Position numbers and translations under genes: made by a program. Source: Bryobacterales bacterium (GTDB taxonomy: Bacteria; Cyanobacteriota; Vampirovibrionia; Obscuribacterales; Obscuribacteraceae). From it: 19,424 nucleotides of DNA. The stretch covers positions 1-19,424 of the forward strand of contig CAJCHQ010000657.1 in the NCBI GenBank assembly GCA_903970295.1, read 5' to 3'. The notes beneath the pieces are model-generated. The model saw only the letters and a list, made by a program, of their open reading frames with translations. It made no database searches and was not told where the DNA came from. Every line of letters starts with the position of its first letter. Position 1 is the first letter of the stretch. Positions 1-6,949 of this stretch are shown here, piece after piece.

Positions 1-2348
1 GTGGTCGTCTCAGGCGCATCTAAATGTGTGGAGTTTTCTCCGTTAGTGATTGTCACTCCCCTCAGGGTCTGGTCTGAACCGTTTCCCCGGTCATCCGGCC
101 TGGCAATGGGCTGGGGAGTGGCGTTCAAAGCGTTGTACAGATAGTTCGGACTAAAAGGACTTAGCCCGTCGATCAGTGTCGATGCTGTGCTGATCGGAGT
201 GTCAATAGTGTTGGTACTGTTGCCTGCGGCGACAATACCTTGGACAGTACCAGTGGTGTTATCGAAGACGGGACCGCCAGACATACCATGCACGCCTGGA
301 CCTGACGTATCTAAGTAAGTCGTGTTGTCGCTCAAGCCAGGAGCAGAAAAGGAGGGCGTTACCAATCCTAAATAGGTAGAGTTAATTGCAGTGAACGTTT
401 GTCCGGGATAGCCAAATGAAGTTAAGCTATCGCCGGGACTAGCCTGCGAGTTAGGATCAATCTGGACAGAAGGATACGGCAGAGTAGGACCGGTGTTTGG
501 GACCGGAAGAATTGCTACGTCCGGATTGCCGGTGAGTTGAACTCCATTAGTACTAGTAACTGAGGAATTATTGGCGATTGGACTTGCGGTTTCTCGCGTT
601 CCGTCGTTAAAAATAATCGTCGATGGCCCTTCAGCATAAGTAGTTTCTCCGTTCTCGTTCGGCACTCCGTCTTGCCCCGTAGCAGCGGGAACATGCGCGG
701 CTGTGACAACGTATTGCTGGAAATTGCCATTTGCATCAGTGCCATCTACGATAAATCCAGTCCCTCCGGCTTTTGACTCAGATAGTTCGCCGTTCGGTCC
801 TACAGTCACTATCGGCGTAGTTATTTGTACCGTCGCTTGTGCTACTGCTGCTTGCGCGGGCGTTAACGTGGCCATTGTCGAAGCGCTGGAATCAGCAGCC
901 TCATCCGCAGTAGCGGCAGCCTGACCCGTAGAACTCATCGACTCTAATGCTGTCCCTGCCGTAGCCGGAACGCTTACTGCGCTGTCGGTGGTAGAGCCGG
1001 TGGTCGGCGTACTCTCTGGAGCTGCTCCAGAAGTGGATGTCCCAGTAATCTGCGGAAGGACATTTAGAGATGAGGGAATTCCGGTAACAGTATCCATCAG
1101 ATCTTGCGCTGCTTGTGGTTGGGTGTATAGAGTGGTGGCATCTGGATCGTAAAGTGCATTTGCGTGTGAGTTGTCGTATGACCCGCCAGTGCTCATATCT
1201 AGAAATCCACCGATTGCAACCTGACCGCGGTCAGTGACCAGAGGGGTCGAGCCAGAGGTGCCCATCGCCATATCGCCGTCGCCAGTTATCATTGACCGTG
1301 TGTCGTTATCGCCGAAATGGACGTACTGAGGACCGTAGGACGCGACCGGTTCCACTCCCCGGTAAGTCGTAGACTGCACTGCTTGCTCAGTTTGACCAAA
1401 GGGATAACCGATCGAAGTCAAACTATCGCCGGGAGAATACTGAGGGTTCGAAGCGATGGGCAGAGACGGCTGATCTAAAACTGGACCGTCTAGCTGAAGA
1501 GCCGCTAGATCATTTGAATCCGTGCCCACGACATGTGCGCTGAAGGTGCCGGTAGAATTGGTGATCGTAATTGGTCCGGCCGTAGAATAGTTGTTCTGGC
1601 TATCAATACCGTTGCTGAGAACATTGTGGCCGTCTGTGAGGTAATACTGCTGGCCATCTGCACCCGTGGTATTGACTGCAGTGCCAACCTCTTCCATGTT
1701 TGAAACTTTTCCGTCTGGATCAATCGAAGAATATTTGGTCACTATTTGCCCAGTTGCCTGCGAAGCTGTTGCCAATTCGTCCGCCGTCAACTGCCCGGCT
1801 GCAGTAGGCACGCTGACACTGTCTGTTGGCAAATCTGCCGCTGCTGTCGGCGAAACTGCCGCTACTGCACCTGGTGCAGTGTCCGCCACTGATGCGTTAG
1901 TGGGCGCTGCGATGGCAGTATCTGCCACCGGCTCTCTATCGGTCGTAATCATTCCGCGGTCTGTTGTCAGTCCTCGGTCTAGCGCAGTCGATCCGCGGTC
2001 TACTATTGGCGTTGACGCTGTCGCACCACTCTCGGCCGCTACCGGTGCTGGCGCGACTGTTGCAGCTTCAGCTGCTGGCGCTGGCGTTGCAGCTTCAACC
2101 GCTGGCACCGCTGGCGCTGCCGTTGCGGCTTCAACCGCTGGCGTTGCCGTTGCAGGAGTGATCAGATCTGATTTAGGGAAACCATCCGGAAGGGCAGTAT
2201 CGGTTCTTGATAGAGCCGCTGCTCGATCAGCTCCTCCCGCCGGAGACCAGATGTCAGCCGCGATAGCGGCCTGCCCATAGACATCGTCTCTCGCTAATGA
2301 GGGCTGAAACCTGGAGCCATCTGAACCAACTGATTCGTTTGAAGGCAT
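1..2348 (-). CDS. Tandem trypsin-like serine protease, Ala-rich, 3'-truncated by window edge
   Basis: The frame is open from an ATG at 2348-2346 to the left edge (782 codons), so the C-terminus is missing. A good ribosome site (TGAGGATCACTT then ATG) fixes the start. Two paralogous chymotrypsin-fold domains are visible. Domain 1 (about residues 195-415) has His241 in TDGHNVL, Asp280 in NDLAALQL and Ser365 in GTSGSTPLV. Domain 2 (about 505-735) has His552 in VTAAHV, Asp610 in NPDVAILPV and Ser690 in GMSGGPVF. Both carry a SPGDSLTS[IF]GYP strand, which supports an origin by duplication. Residues about 64-105 are a PAVEAAT/APA-type low-complexity stretch followed by repeated DRG motifs. A second Ser/Thr/Ala linker joins the domains. 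The N-terminus (MPSNESVGSDGS) is polar, so no Sec signal peptide is present. Family membership (Trypsin_2/HtrA-like peptidase S1) comes from the motifs. The substrate is unknown, and domain 1 could be weakly active because its His motif is atypical. Confidence 0.85.
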   Translation of the reverse strand, partial: MPSNESVGSDGSRFQPSLARDDVYGQAAIAADIWSPAGGADRAAALSRTDTALPDGFPKSDLITPATATPAVEAATAAPAVPAVEAATPAPAAEAATVAPAPVAAESGATASTPIVDRGSTALDRGLTTDRGMITTDREPVADTAIAAPTNASVADTAPGAVAAVSPTAAADLPTDSVSVPTAAGQLTADELATASQATGQIVTKYSSIDPDGKVSNMEEVGTAVNTTGADGQQYYLTDGHNVLSNGIDSQNNYSTAGPITITNSTGTFSAHVVGTDSNDLAALQLDGPVLDQPSLPIASNPQYSPGDSLTSIGYPFGQTEQAVQSTTYRGVEPVASYGPQYVHFGDNDTRSMITGDGDMAMGTSGSTPLVTDRGQVAIGGFLDMSTGGSYDNSHANALYDPDATTLYTQPQAAQDLMDTVTGIPSSLNVLPQITGTSTSGAAPESTPTTGSTTDSAVSVPATAGTALESMSSTGQAAATADEAADSSASTMATLTPAQAAVAQATVQITTPIVTVGPNGELSESKAGGTGFIVDGTDANGNFQQYVVTAAHVPAATGQDGVPNENGETTYAEGPSTIIFNDGTRETASPIANNSSVTSTNGVQLTGNPDVAILPVPNTGPTLPYPSVQIDPNSQASPGDSLTSFGYPGQTFTAINSTYLGLVTPSFSAPGLSDNTTYLDTSGPGVHGMSGGPVFDNTTGTVQGIVAAGNSTNTIDTPISTASTLIDGLSPFSPNYLYNALNATPQPIARPDDRGNGSDQTLRGVTITNGENSTHLDAPETT
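2040..2160 (-). repeat. Imperfect Ala/Pro/Val-coding minisatellite in protease gene
   Basis: Units of the type GCTGGCG(C/T)TG(G/C)CGTTGC (plus strand) followed by (A/G)GCTTCAACC recur about four times. They encode the PAVEAAT-like segment near residues 64-105 on the minus strand. The repeats are imperfect but clearly related at DNA level, so unit number could vary between strains. Functionally this is probably a flexible linker. Confidence 0.6.
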
Positions 2349-2503
2349 AAGTGATCCTCATGAGAATGCGGCCGAACGCGCAAGTGTCACAGCAGCGATC
2401 GAGTGCTATCTGCAAACTTGTGATTGAGATGGTAAATCAGTCTCCAACAGGGTTTGTTCGCCCTGGGCTGCCCAAAATGGGCAAAGCAATCTTCTGTACT
2501 GGC

Positions 2504-2538
2504 TACTGTAGGGCGCGAAAATTACACGAGTGCGACAC
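2504..2538 (-). promoter_or_regulatory. Shared 35-bp upstream element, copy A (protease gene)
   Basis: On the minus strand this begins GTGTCGCAC and contains the core GTGTAATTTTCGC. It matches the element at 19088-19122 at 28 of 35 positions without gaps and in the same orientation relative to the downstream gene. The near edge is 155 nt upstream of the protease ATG. GTG-TCG-CAC is a short dyad. The sequence TACAGT 11 nt after the core resembles a weak -10 box, but no good -35 box sits 16-18 nt upstream. This suggests an activator site or a promoter for an alternative sigma factor. Function is inferred. Confidence 0.6.
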
Positions 2539-2628
2539 GGCGGCAAATCGATTCGCTCACCTAGAAATATGTCACGACCGTTGCAGAAGATCTGGAATAA
2601 CCCGAGCAGATTCTCCGGACTTTGATTA

Positions 2629-3207
2629 TCAGTGCACTAACAAAGCAATTTGATTAGCGTCGGCGTTTCGATTCCGCTTCCCGTTGCTTTCTAGATTTAG
2701 AAGTATTGTTTTGTTTGCCAATCCGCCGGCGAATCCGGTGAGCTCCCCGGAAGCTCCAATGACGCGATGACAGGGAGCAATAATTGAAATAGGATTTTTT
2801 CCGTTTGCAGCCCCGACCGCCCGCGACGCTTTTTCGTTGCCGAGCTGTTTGGCAATCTCGCCATAACTTCTGGTTTCACCAAATGGAATAGTTAGCAGGG
2901 CTTGCCATACACTTTTTTGGAAGTCGGTGCCAACAAATTCCAGCGGCAGCGAAAATCGCTCTCTGGTGCCAGCGAAATATTCGTTTAGTTGACGCTCTGT
3001 TTCGAGCAGGATGGCGTTATTTTGATCTTCCCGACCATGCGCAAGTCGAACGCGTGCGGGATTGTCGCTTTCCCAGAGTATGGCGGTCAATCCTCTTTCG
3101 CAGGCCACTAATTTCAGTTTTCCCACCGGCGTGTCGATAAATTTATACACGTGACTGTCCTCGCTTTTCCTTGCCGGATTTTGGACGATTTGATTTTCGG
3201 GGATCAT
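2629..3207 (-). CDS. ogt: Methylated-DNA--protein-cysteine (O6-methylguanine) methyltransferase
   Basis: The 192-residue product transfers the methyl group of O6-methylguanine (or O4-methylthymine) in DNA to its own cysteine, a suicide direct-reversal repair. The acceptor Cys146 lies in the diagnostic PCHRV motif. RAVGAANGKNPI at 129-140 contains the conserved helix arginine and asparagine of the family. GTDFQKSVWQALLTIPFG at 93-110 and SYGEIAKQLG at 114-123 are typical of the MGMT fold. The N-terminal YKFIDTPVGKLKLVA matches the ribonuclease-H-like domain. A strong ribosome site (GAGGAAAG) precedes the ATG at 3207. The gene lies 45 nt downstream of the Ada/AlkA fusion on the same strand, so the two probably form an alkylation-response operon. 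A basic tail (residues about 175-192) extends past the usual end of the family. Identification is firm; the choice of name ogt over mgmt is conventional. Confidence 0.93.
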   Translation of the reverse strand: MIPENQIVQNPARKSEDSHVYKFIDTPVGKLKLVACERGLTAILWESDNPARVRLAHGREDQNNAILLETERQLNEYFAGTRERFSLPLEFVGTDFQKSVWQALLTIPFGETRSYGEIAKQLGNEKASRAVGAANGKNPISIIAPCHRVIGASGELTGFAGGLANKTILLNLESNGKRNRNADANQIALLVH

Positions 3208-3252
3208 TTTCTTTCCTCAAACAAAGAACTTGCGGTAGCTGATTCGAACGAA

Positions 3253-4674
3253 TTACAAAGACTTCCACATATGCATTGCCGCATATGCTCGCCAGGGACG
3301 ATATTTGTCAGTTTCCTGTAACATCGCTTTCTTGCTGTTCAACCCGAGTACTTTCCTGATACCAAGATCGCCATGCGGAAATGCGTCGGGCCATGCCAGG
3401 CAGCGCATGGCAATGTATTCTGCGGTCCACTCGCCTATACCGGTAAGCGAAGTCAGTTGCGCCACTGTGCTTTCATAGTCAACTCCCGGTTGCAGATTCA
3501 CTTTACCATCGACGAAACTTTTAGCGAGTGCAACTATTGTTTGGGCGCGTGCCGGCAGTATTCCTAATTCAGATATTTCGCTAGGAACGGCTGCGGCTAC
3601 AGTACCGGCTTGCGGCGTGATTAAGTTCAACTGTGGAAAAGGCGTAATGATCGGCGTCCCAAACTTTTCCGCCAAACGACCAGCGAGACTCGAGGCTGCT
3701 TTGACACTAACCTGTTGGCCGAGTATGGCTCTCACTGACACTTCAAACGGATCGCAGGCTCCTGGAACTCTCAGTCCGGGGTGCTTTTTGGCAAGACTTC
3801 CTAATTGATTTTCGATCAGCTCTGGTTTTGCCTCCAGATCGAAGAGTCTTTTCAGACGCGTCAATATCTGTAAAAACTTGGGCGCCAGTGAAGAAGACAG
3901 TGTCACCTGAAGCGCCGATTGATTTTCACTCATCGTGATGCTCAACCAACCGGTTACTTTTTCGATGCAGATTGTACGCTTGTAGGTATTCGCGTGGACG
4001 AACTCAACGCCAGGGCACGCTCGAGCGCGAAGAAAATCGAGCATCGAATTCCAATCATAAGGTGGTCGGAAAGAAAGTTGGCAATCAAATGTGTCTGACG
4101 ATGAAGGTTTTGACAGTATCGATTTGCGCAGCTGACTGGGATTTAGTCTGTACCTTTCGACGAAAAGAGCGTTAAAACGACGTACGCTCGCGAAACCGCT
4201 TGCCAGCGCTATTTGAGTAATGGGCAGTGCCGTGTCGGTGAGCAATCTTTTAGCCAGGAGCAGTCGCTGAGTTTGAACGAACTGCACGGGAGTGACCCCA
4301 ATTTCCGATTCGAAAACGCGTCTCAAATGGCGACTGGTAACGCCAAGCTCCGCTGCTAATTCTTCGAGTGAATTGCTCGAGACGGCGCCGTCTTCGATGC
4401 GATTTATAGCTTTCGTGACCAGTCGACTTCTGGCATCGACGGATGAATTGCCGGGAGCCAGTTCGGGTCTGCACCTCAAGCAAGGTCTGTAGCCGTCGCG
4501 TTCGCACGATGAGGCGTTTTCATAAAAGGTACAGTTTTTCCGCTGAGGCGGCTTGACTGTGCAAATCGGTCGGCAATAAATGCGAGTCGACCGCACCGCA
4601 ACGAAGAAGAGCCCATCGAAGCGGCGGTCTCGAGTAATTAATGCCTGATAGCAAACTTCTGGAGTAAGATTCAT
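3253..4674 (-). CDS. alkA: Ada regulator / 3-methyladenine DNA glycosylase II fusion (Ada-AlkA)
   Basis: The 473-residue multidomain alkylation-repair protein starts at an ATG (4674) with AGGA about 8 nt upstream. Residues 1-75 form the Ada zinc domain, with Cys34, Cys38, Cys65 and Cys68 in YCRPICTVKP and RPCLRC. By analogy with E. coli Ada, Cys34 would take methyl groups from phosphotriesters and act as the damage sensor. Residues about 82-182 are an AraC-type double helix-turn-helix (SLEELAAELGVTSRHLRRVF, then ITQIALASGF). Residues about 195-300 match the AlkA N-terminal domain (FRPPYDWNSMLDFLRARA). Residues about 305-473 form the HhH-GPD glycosylase (RAILGQQVS, LTGIGEWTAEYIA), with catalytic Asp436 in AFPHGDLGIRK. 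The O6-methylguanine transferase activity that E. coli Ada has in the same chain is here supplied by the next gene. The protein probably activates its own operon after methylation, and excises alkylated purines. Confidence 0.93.
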   Translation of the reverse strand: MNLTPEVCYQALITRDRRFDGLFFVAVRSTRIYCRPICTVKPPQRKNCTFYENASSCERDGYRPCLRCRPELAPGNSSVDARSRLVTKAINRIEDGAVSSNSLEELAAELGVTSRHLRRVFESEIGVTPVQFVQTQRLLLAKRLLTDTALPITQIALASGFASVRRFNALFVERYRLNPSQLRKSILSKPSSSDTFDCQLSFRPPYDWNSMLDFLRARACPGVEFVHANTYKRTICIEKVTGWLSITMSENQSALQVTLSSSLAPKFLQILTRLKRLFDLEAKPELIENQLGSLAKKHPGLRVPGACDPFEVSVRAILGQQVSVKAASSLAGRLAEKFGTPIITPFPQLNLITPQAGTVAAAVPSEISELGILPARAQTIVALAKSFVDGKVNLQPGVDYESTVAQLTSLTGIGEWTAEYIAMRCLAWPDAFPHGDLGIRKVLGLNSKKAMLQETDKYRPWRAYAAMHMWKSL

Positions 4675-4787
4675 GGTCTTATCCTAACGCAGCTTCCGTG
4701 AAAAGACTCGCCGTTTTCGGACTTGGGTATTTCGGGTTCTGCTACGATACCGACACATAATTGCATAATGAAAGCGGAGTTCGGAAA
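4675..4787. promoter_or_regulatory. Divergent intergenic region between repair operon and ADP-ribosylhydrolase
   Basis: These 113 bp separate the oppositely transcribed Ada/AlkA and ADP-ribosylglycohydrolase genes and must hold the 5' control signals of both unless longer transcripts enter. An AT-rich stretch near 4755-4770 (CACATAATTGCATAATG) could hold a plus-strand -10 box. I could not define convincing -35 boxes or an Ada box, so only the divergent layout is supported. Confidence 0.5.
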
Positions 4788-5726
4788 ATGCTTGACGAGT
4801 CTTCCAGAGTGAGGGGAGCAATATATGGTCTACTAATCGGCGATGCGCTGGGGGTGCCGTATGAGTTCCATGCACCAGACGCGATTCCACCTTTTGATCA
4901 GATCGAATTTGAGCCGCCGGAAGATTTTCGCCGCACGCACTCTACGGTAAAGCCGGGCACTTGGTCTGATGACGGGGCTCAAGCTCTCTGTTTGACAGCG
5001 TCACTTTTGGAGTGTGGCAAATTAGATCCAGACGACTTGGGGCAACGCTTTCTAAAATGGTACGACACGGGTTACATGGCCGTAGACAACATTGTTTTTG
5101 ATGCAGGAATTACAACGATCGAAGCAATTGATAGATTGCGTGCAGGCACTAACTCACTTGCTGCTGGTCCCAGTGATGAGCGGAGCAACGGTAATGGCGC
5201 CTTGATGCGAGTTTTGCCGCTGGCGATCTGGCATCGTGGTTCTGATAGTGATTTGATTGCCGATGCGTTCGTGCAATCAAGTGTTACGCACGGACATCTG
5301 CGTTCGAAAATTTGCTGCGCGTTACTTTGTCTGTACGCCCGAAACGTTTTTCGGGCGCAGCCCGAGCCGTGGAAGCGAGCATACGATGTGATGTACGAGG
5401 CCTTCGCATCAGAAGATGATGTAGTTGATGAATTGAAATCGCAGATCCATCCGGAAGATGAACCTGAAGGCAAAGGTAGCGGATATGTTGTCGACTCGCT
5501 CCGTTCAGCGTTGATGGTGCTGAACAATGACTCGTATGAGAAGATCGTACGTGCTGCCGTGCAACTGGGCGATGATACCGATACTACCGCCTGCATCGCA
5601 GGCGGTATCGCAGGATTGCGCTATGGCGAAGAAGCGATCCCCGAACGATGGCGTAATGGTCTGAGGGGGCGAGACATCGTCGAACCGCTATTGCAGCGTT
5701 TGGTTGAGCATGTATGCGCGTCGTGA
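4788..5726 (+). CDS. ADP-ribosylglycohydrolase (DraG/ARH family)
   Basis: The 312-residue enzyme is predicted to hydrolyse ADP-ribose from a modified protein, nucleic acid or small molecule, using a di-magnesium centre. An upstream in-frame TTG (4761) exists, but the ATG at 4788 has GGAG nine bases before it and starts the family-typical helix (RVRGAIYGLLIGDALGVPYE, residues 7-26). Metal-binding motifs are TWSDDGAQ (Ser60, Asp61, Asp62) and the C-terminal GDDTDTTACIAGGIAG (Asp262-Thr266). NGNGALMRVLPLAI at 134-147 is also typical. The second residue after the SDD motif is Gly where many relatives have Thr, a mild deviation. The protein is probably cytoplasmic. It is transcribed away from the alkylation-repair pair, and its 3' end overlaps the next gene by 13 nt, implying co-transcription. 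The family is clear; the substrate cannot be told from sequence. Confidence 0.9.
   Translation: MLDESSRVRGAIYGLLIGDALGVPYEFHAPDAIPPFDQIEFEPPEDFRRTHSTVKPGTWSDDGAQALCLTASLLECGKLDPDDLGQRFLKWYDTGYMAVDNIVFDAGITTIEAIDRLRAGTNSLAAGPSDERSNGNGALMRVLPLAIWHRGSDSDLIADAFVQSSVTHGHLRSKICCALLCLYARNVFRAQPEPWKRAYDVMYEAFASEDDVVDELKSQIHPEDEPEGKGSGYVVDSLRSALMVLNNDSYEKIVRAAVQLGDDTDTTACIAGGIAGLRYGEEAIPERWRNGLRGRDIVEPLLQRLVEHVCAS
5336..5357. repeat. Perfect 9-bp-stem hairpin inside ADP-ribosylglycohydrolase gene
   Basis: CGCCCGAAA at 5336-5344 and TTTCGGGCG at 5349-5357 are exact reverse complements around a 4-nt loop. It lies fully inside coding sequence (ARNVFRA), so it is not a terminator at a gene end. Confidence 0.6.
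5585..5607. repeat. Perfect 10-bp-stem hairpin inside ADP-ribosylglycohydrolase gene
   Basis: TACCGCCTGC at 5585-5594 and GCAGGCGGTA at 5598-5607 are exact reverse complements around a 3-nt ATC loop. The hairpin lies within the codons of the conserved TTACIAGGI metal-site motif, about 100 nt before the overlapping start of the next gene. Confidence 0.6.
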
Positions 5727-6238
5727 GGGGACTTATCCTGAAAACCGCTATGCTATTCACAGCGGTGGTCGGCACAACTAACTATGCAAATGCGCAAGGA
5801 AAAGTTGAATTAAAGTCCGGCATAGTGACGCAAAAGGGAGATGCATCAGCCGGTACGAAACAAAACCCGCAGATGGAAACCGGCACAAATGAGACCGTAA
5901 ATCTAAGCAATGATTATGTCGCCGCAGTGAACGCAGAGGCCTTGACTCAATATTGTAAAGCCGCGAATCAGTACACTGAGGAATGTTTGAAAAGCGGCAA
6001 ATACTTCGATATGAGAAAGTTCAACGACCGTATCGTCGCAAAATCGAAAGGACAATTGGTTAAACTTGCTCGCGGTACTAAGGTGCACGTCCTAGAGCGG
6101 TCACGCCCGTGCGCCAAAATTGAAGCTGATGATGTACATCATCACCGCAACATCTACATGATTATGGATTTACAGCTAGGAACGGATGACAGTCCGCCAG
6201 ATCTTCCGAAGTTGCCTTTTGAAAAAAGAACGCCCTGA
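5714..6238 (+). CDS. Small secreted protein of unknown function
   Basis: The 174-residue product is not recognised. Residues 1-27 form a clear Sec signal peptide: Arg-rich start, hydrophobic core LILKTAMLFTAVVG, and a likely cleavage site after ANA (Ala27, before Gln28). The mature part is polar and slightly basic, with two cysteines (QYCKAA, EECLKS) in a predicted helical segment around residues 80-95 and a third at RPCAKI, plus a histidine cluster (DDVHHHR) near residue 140. A short segment (GQLVKLARGTKVHVLER) resembles the beta strands of small SH3-like or OB-like folds, but this is only an impression. The start overlaps the end of the ADP-ribosylglycohydrolase by 13 nt, so the two are probably co-translated. 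The ribosome site is weak, which fits coupling. An internal Met13 start would cut the signal peptide short. Confidence 0.75.
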   Translation: MRVVRGLILKTAMLFTAVVGTTNYANAQGKVELKSGIVTQKGDASAGTKQNPQMETGTNETVNLSNDYVAAVNAEALTQYCKAANQYTEECLKSGKYFDMRKFNDRIVAKSKGQLVKLARGTKVHVLERSRPCAKIEADDVHHHRNIYMIMDLQLGTDDSPPDLPKLPFEKRTP

Positions 6239-6352
6239 TCGCGTGGGCGTGCTCTGGGGGGCACCCGCGATTGAGATTCTCAGATCGCGAGCAATGCCTT
6301 TTGGACGCGGAGTCGAAGCTGTCACTACCGGACAAAGTTAGACGGTCGAAGG
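6239..6352. other. Convergent intergenic region, weak bidirectional terminator candidate
   Basis: Two genes converge here. Around 6237-6276 a bulged stem (ATCGC...GTGC pairing with GCAC...GCGAT) is followed by a small perfect inverted repeat TGAGA-T-TCTCA. There is no U-tract, so a Rho-independent terminator is only weakly supported. Confidence 0.3.
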
Positions 6353-6949
6353 TCACGCAAGAAACCAGTCAGCAATTCGCTGAACTACTTCTGGCAGTCT
6401 GGGATTTACAAGTTGATTGTCGAGCATTTCGTTTAATGAATGATCTACCCCCTCGATCCGCTCTGCGGTGAAGGGCCGGTTGTGCGCGGCAAGTTCTGCC
6501 AATAACACGTCGAATGAAGTTATAGGGACAGATGTGTCATCAGTGCCATGCACAATGTATAGCTTCGTTGAGCAATGGAGCAGTTCCTCCATCGGAGAGT
6601 TAGAACAAAATGAATACCAGCGCCTATAGGGGTGCCCGCTCATGAATTTGGCAGTGCTGTCTTTATTTGCCACTATGTCTTTCCACTTCTGCATAACGCT
6701 TTCTGTGGCCATCGACGAGGTGAGAAAGTCAGGGCCTCCGGGCACGGCGCCTTTTGATTGCTCCGCACAATCTTTTTGCATAGCCAAAAGAAGATCGAAA
6801 AGTTGTGTTGGTCCATTGCCTGCAATTCTAGCCACGTGAGTAACACTTGGATTGGAGAATGCAACGTGCGTTGCGACTTGCGCGCCTTCAGAATGACCAA
6901 TGACCAGTGATTTTTTCTTGCTTATTCCCGGAAGTTTTTTGGGCCGATT
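6353..6949 (-). pseudogene. Alpha/beta hydrolase, C-terminal part (second frame of a frameshifted gene)
   Basis: This reading frame is open from 6949 to the TGA at 6353. Its first ATG is at 6835, so an annotation based on start codons would call only a 160-residue protein. Reading upstream of that ATG reveals SLVIGHSEGAQVA, the nucleophile elbow of the alpha/beta hydrolase fold, with the serine codon at 6890-6892. Later residues supply the acid (Asp in YIVHGTDDTSVPI) and the base (His in EGVDHSLNEML). The part upstream of the frameshift is the next feature. Joining the two needs the removal of one base between about 6891 and 6949; runs of six T on the plus strand at 6911-6916 and 6935-6940 are the obvious slip sites. 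This is either an assembly or sequencing error, or a recently broken gene. Confidence 0.8.

Noticed and set aside
1666..2280. 204-codon plus-strand open frame rich in Ala/Val/Ser
   Set aside because: It is the antisense of the Ala/Pro-rich minisatellite part of the minus-strand protease gene; GC-rich repeats keep several frames open. The minus frame carries protease motifs and a ribosome site.
2469..2483. Inverted repeat TGCCCA-AAA-TGGGCA upstream of the protease
   Set aside because: It is perfect over six bases but short, has no counterpart upstream of the GH16-like gene and no T-tract; too weak to call an operator or terminator.
2351..2653. 100-codon plus-strand frame between the protease and ogt
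   Set aside because: It covers the shared regulatory element and runs into the 3' end of ogt, with no ribosome site; the composition is not protein-like.
5072..5596. 174-codon minus-strand frame
   Set aside because: It is antisense to the ADP-ribosylglycohydrolase gene, has no ribosome site and a Ser/Cys-rich composition typical of shadow frames.
6888..6949. Programmed -1 ribosomal frameshift in the hydrolase
   Set aside because: Restoring the frame needs a +1 shift (skipping one base), so the A-rich tract cannot act as a classical -1 slippery site; a sequencing or assembly error, or a mutation, is simpler.
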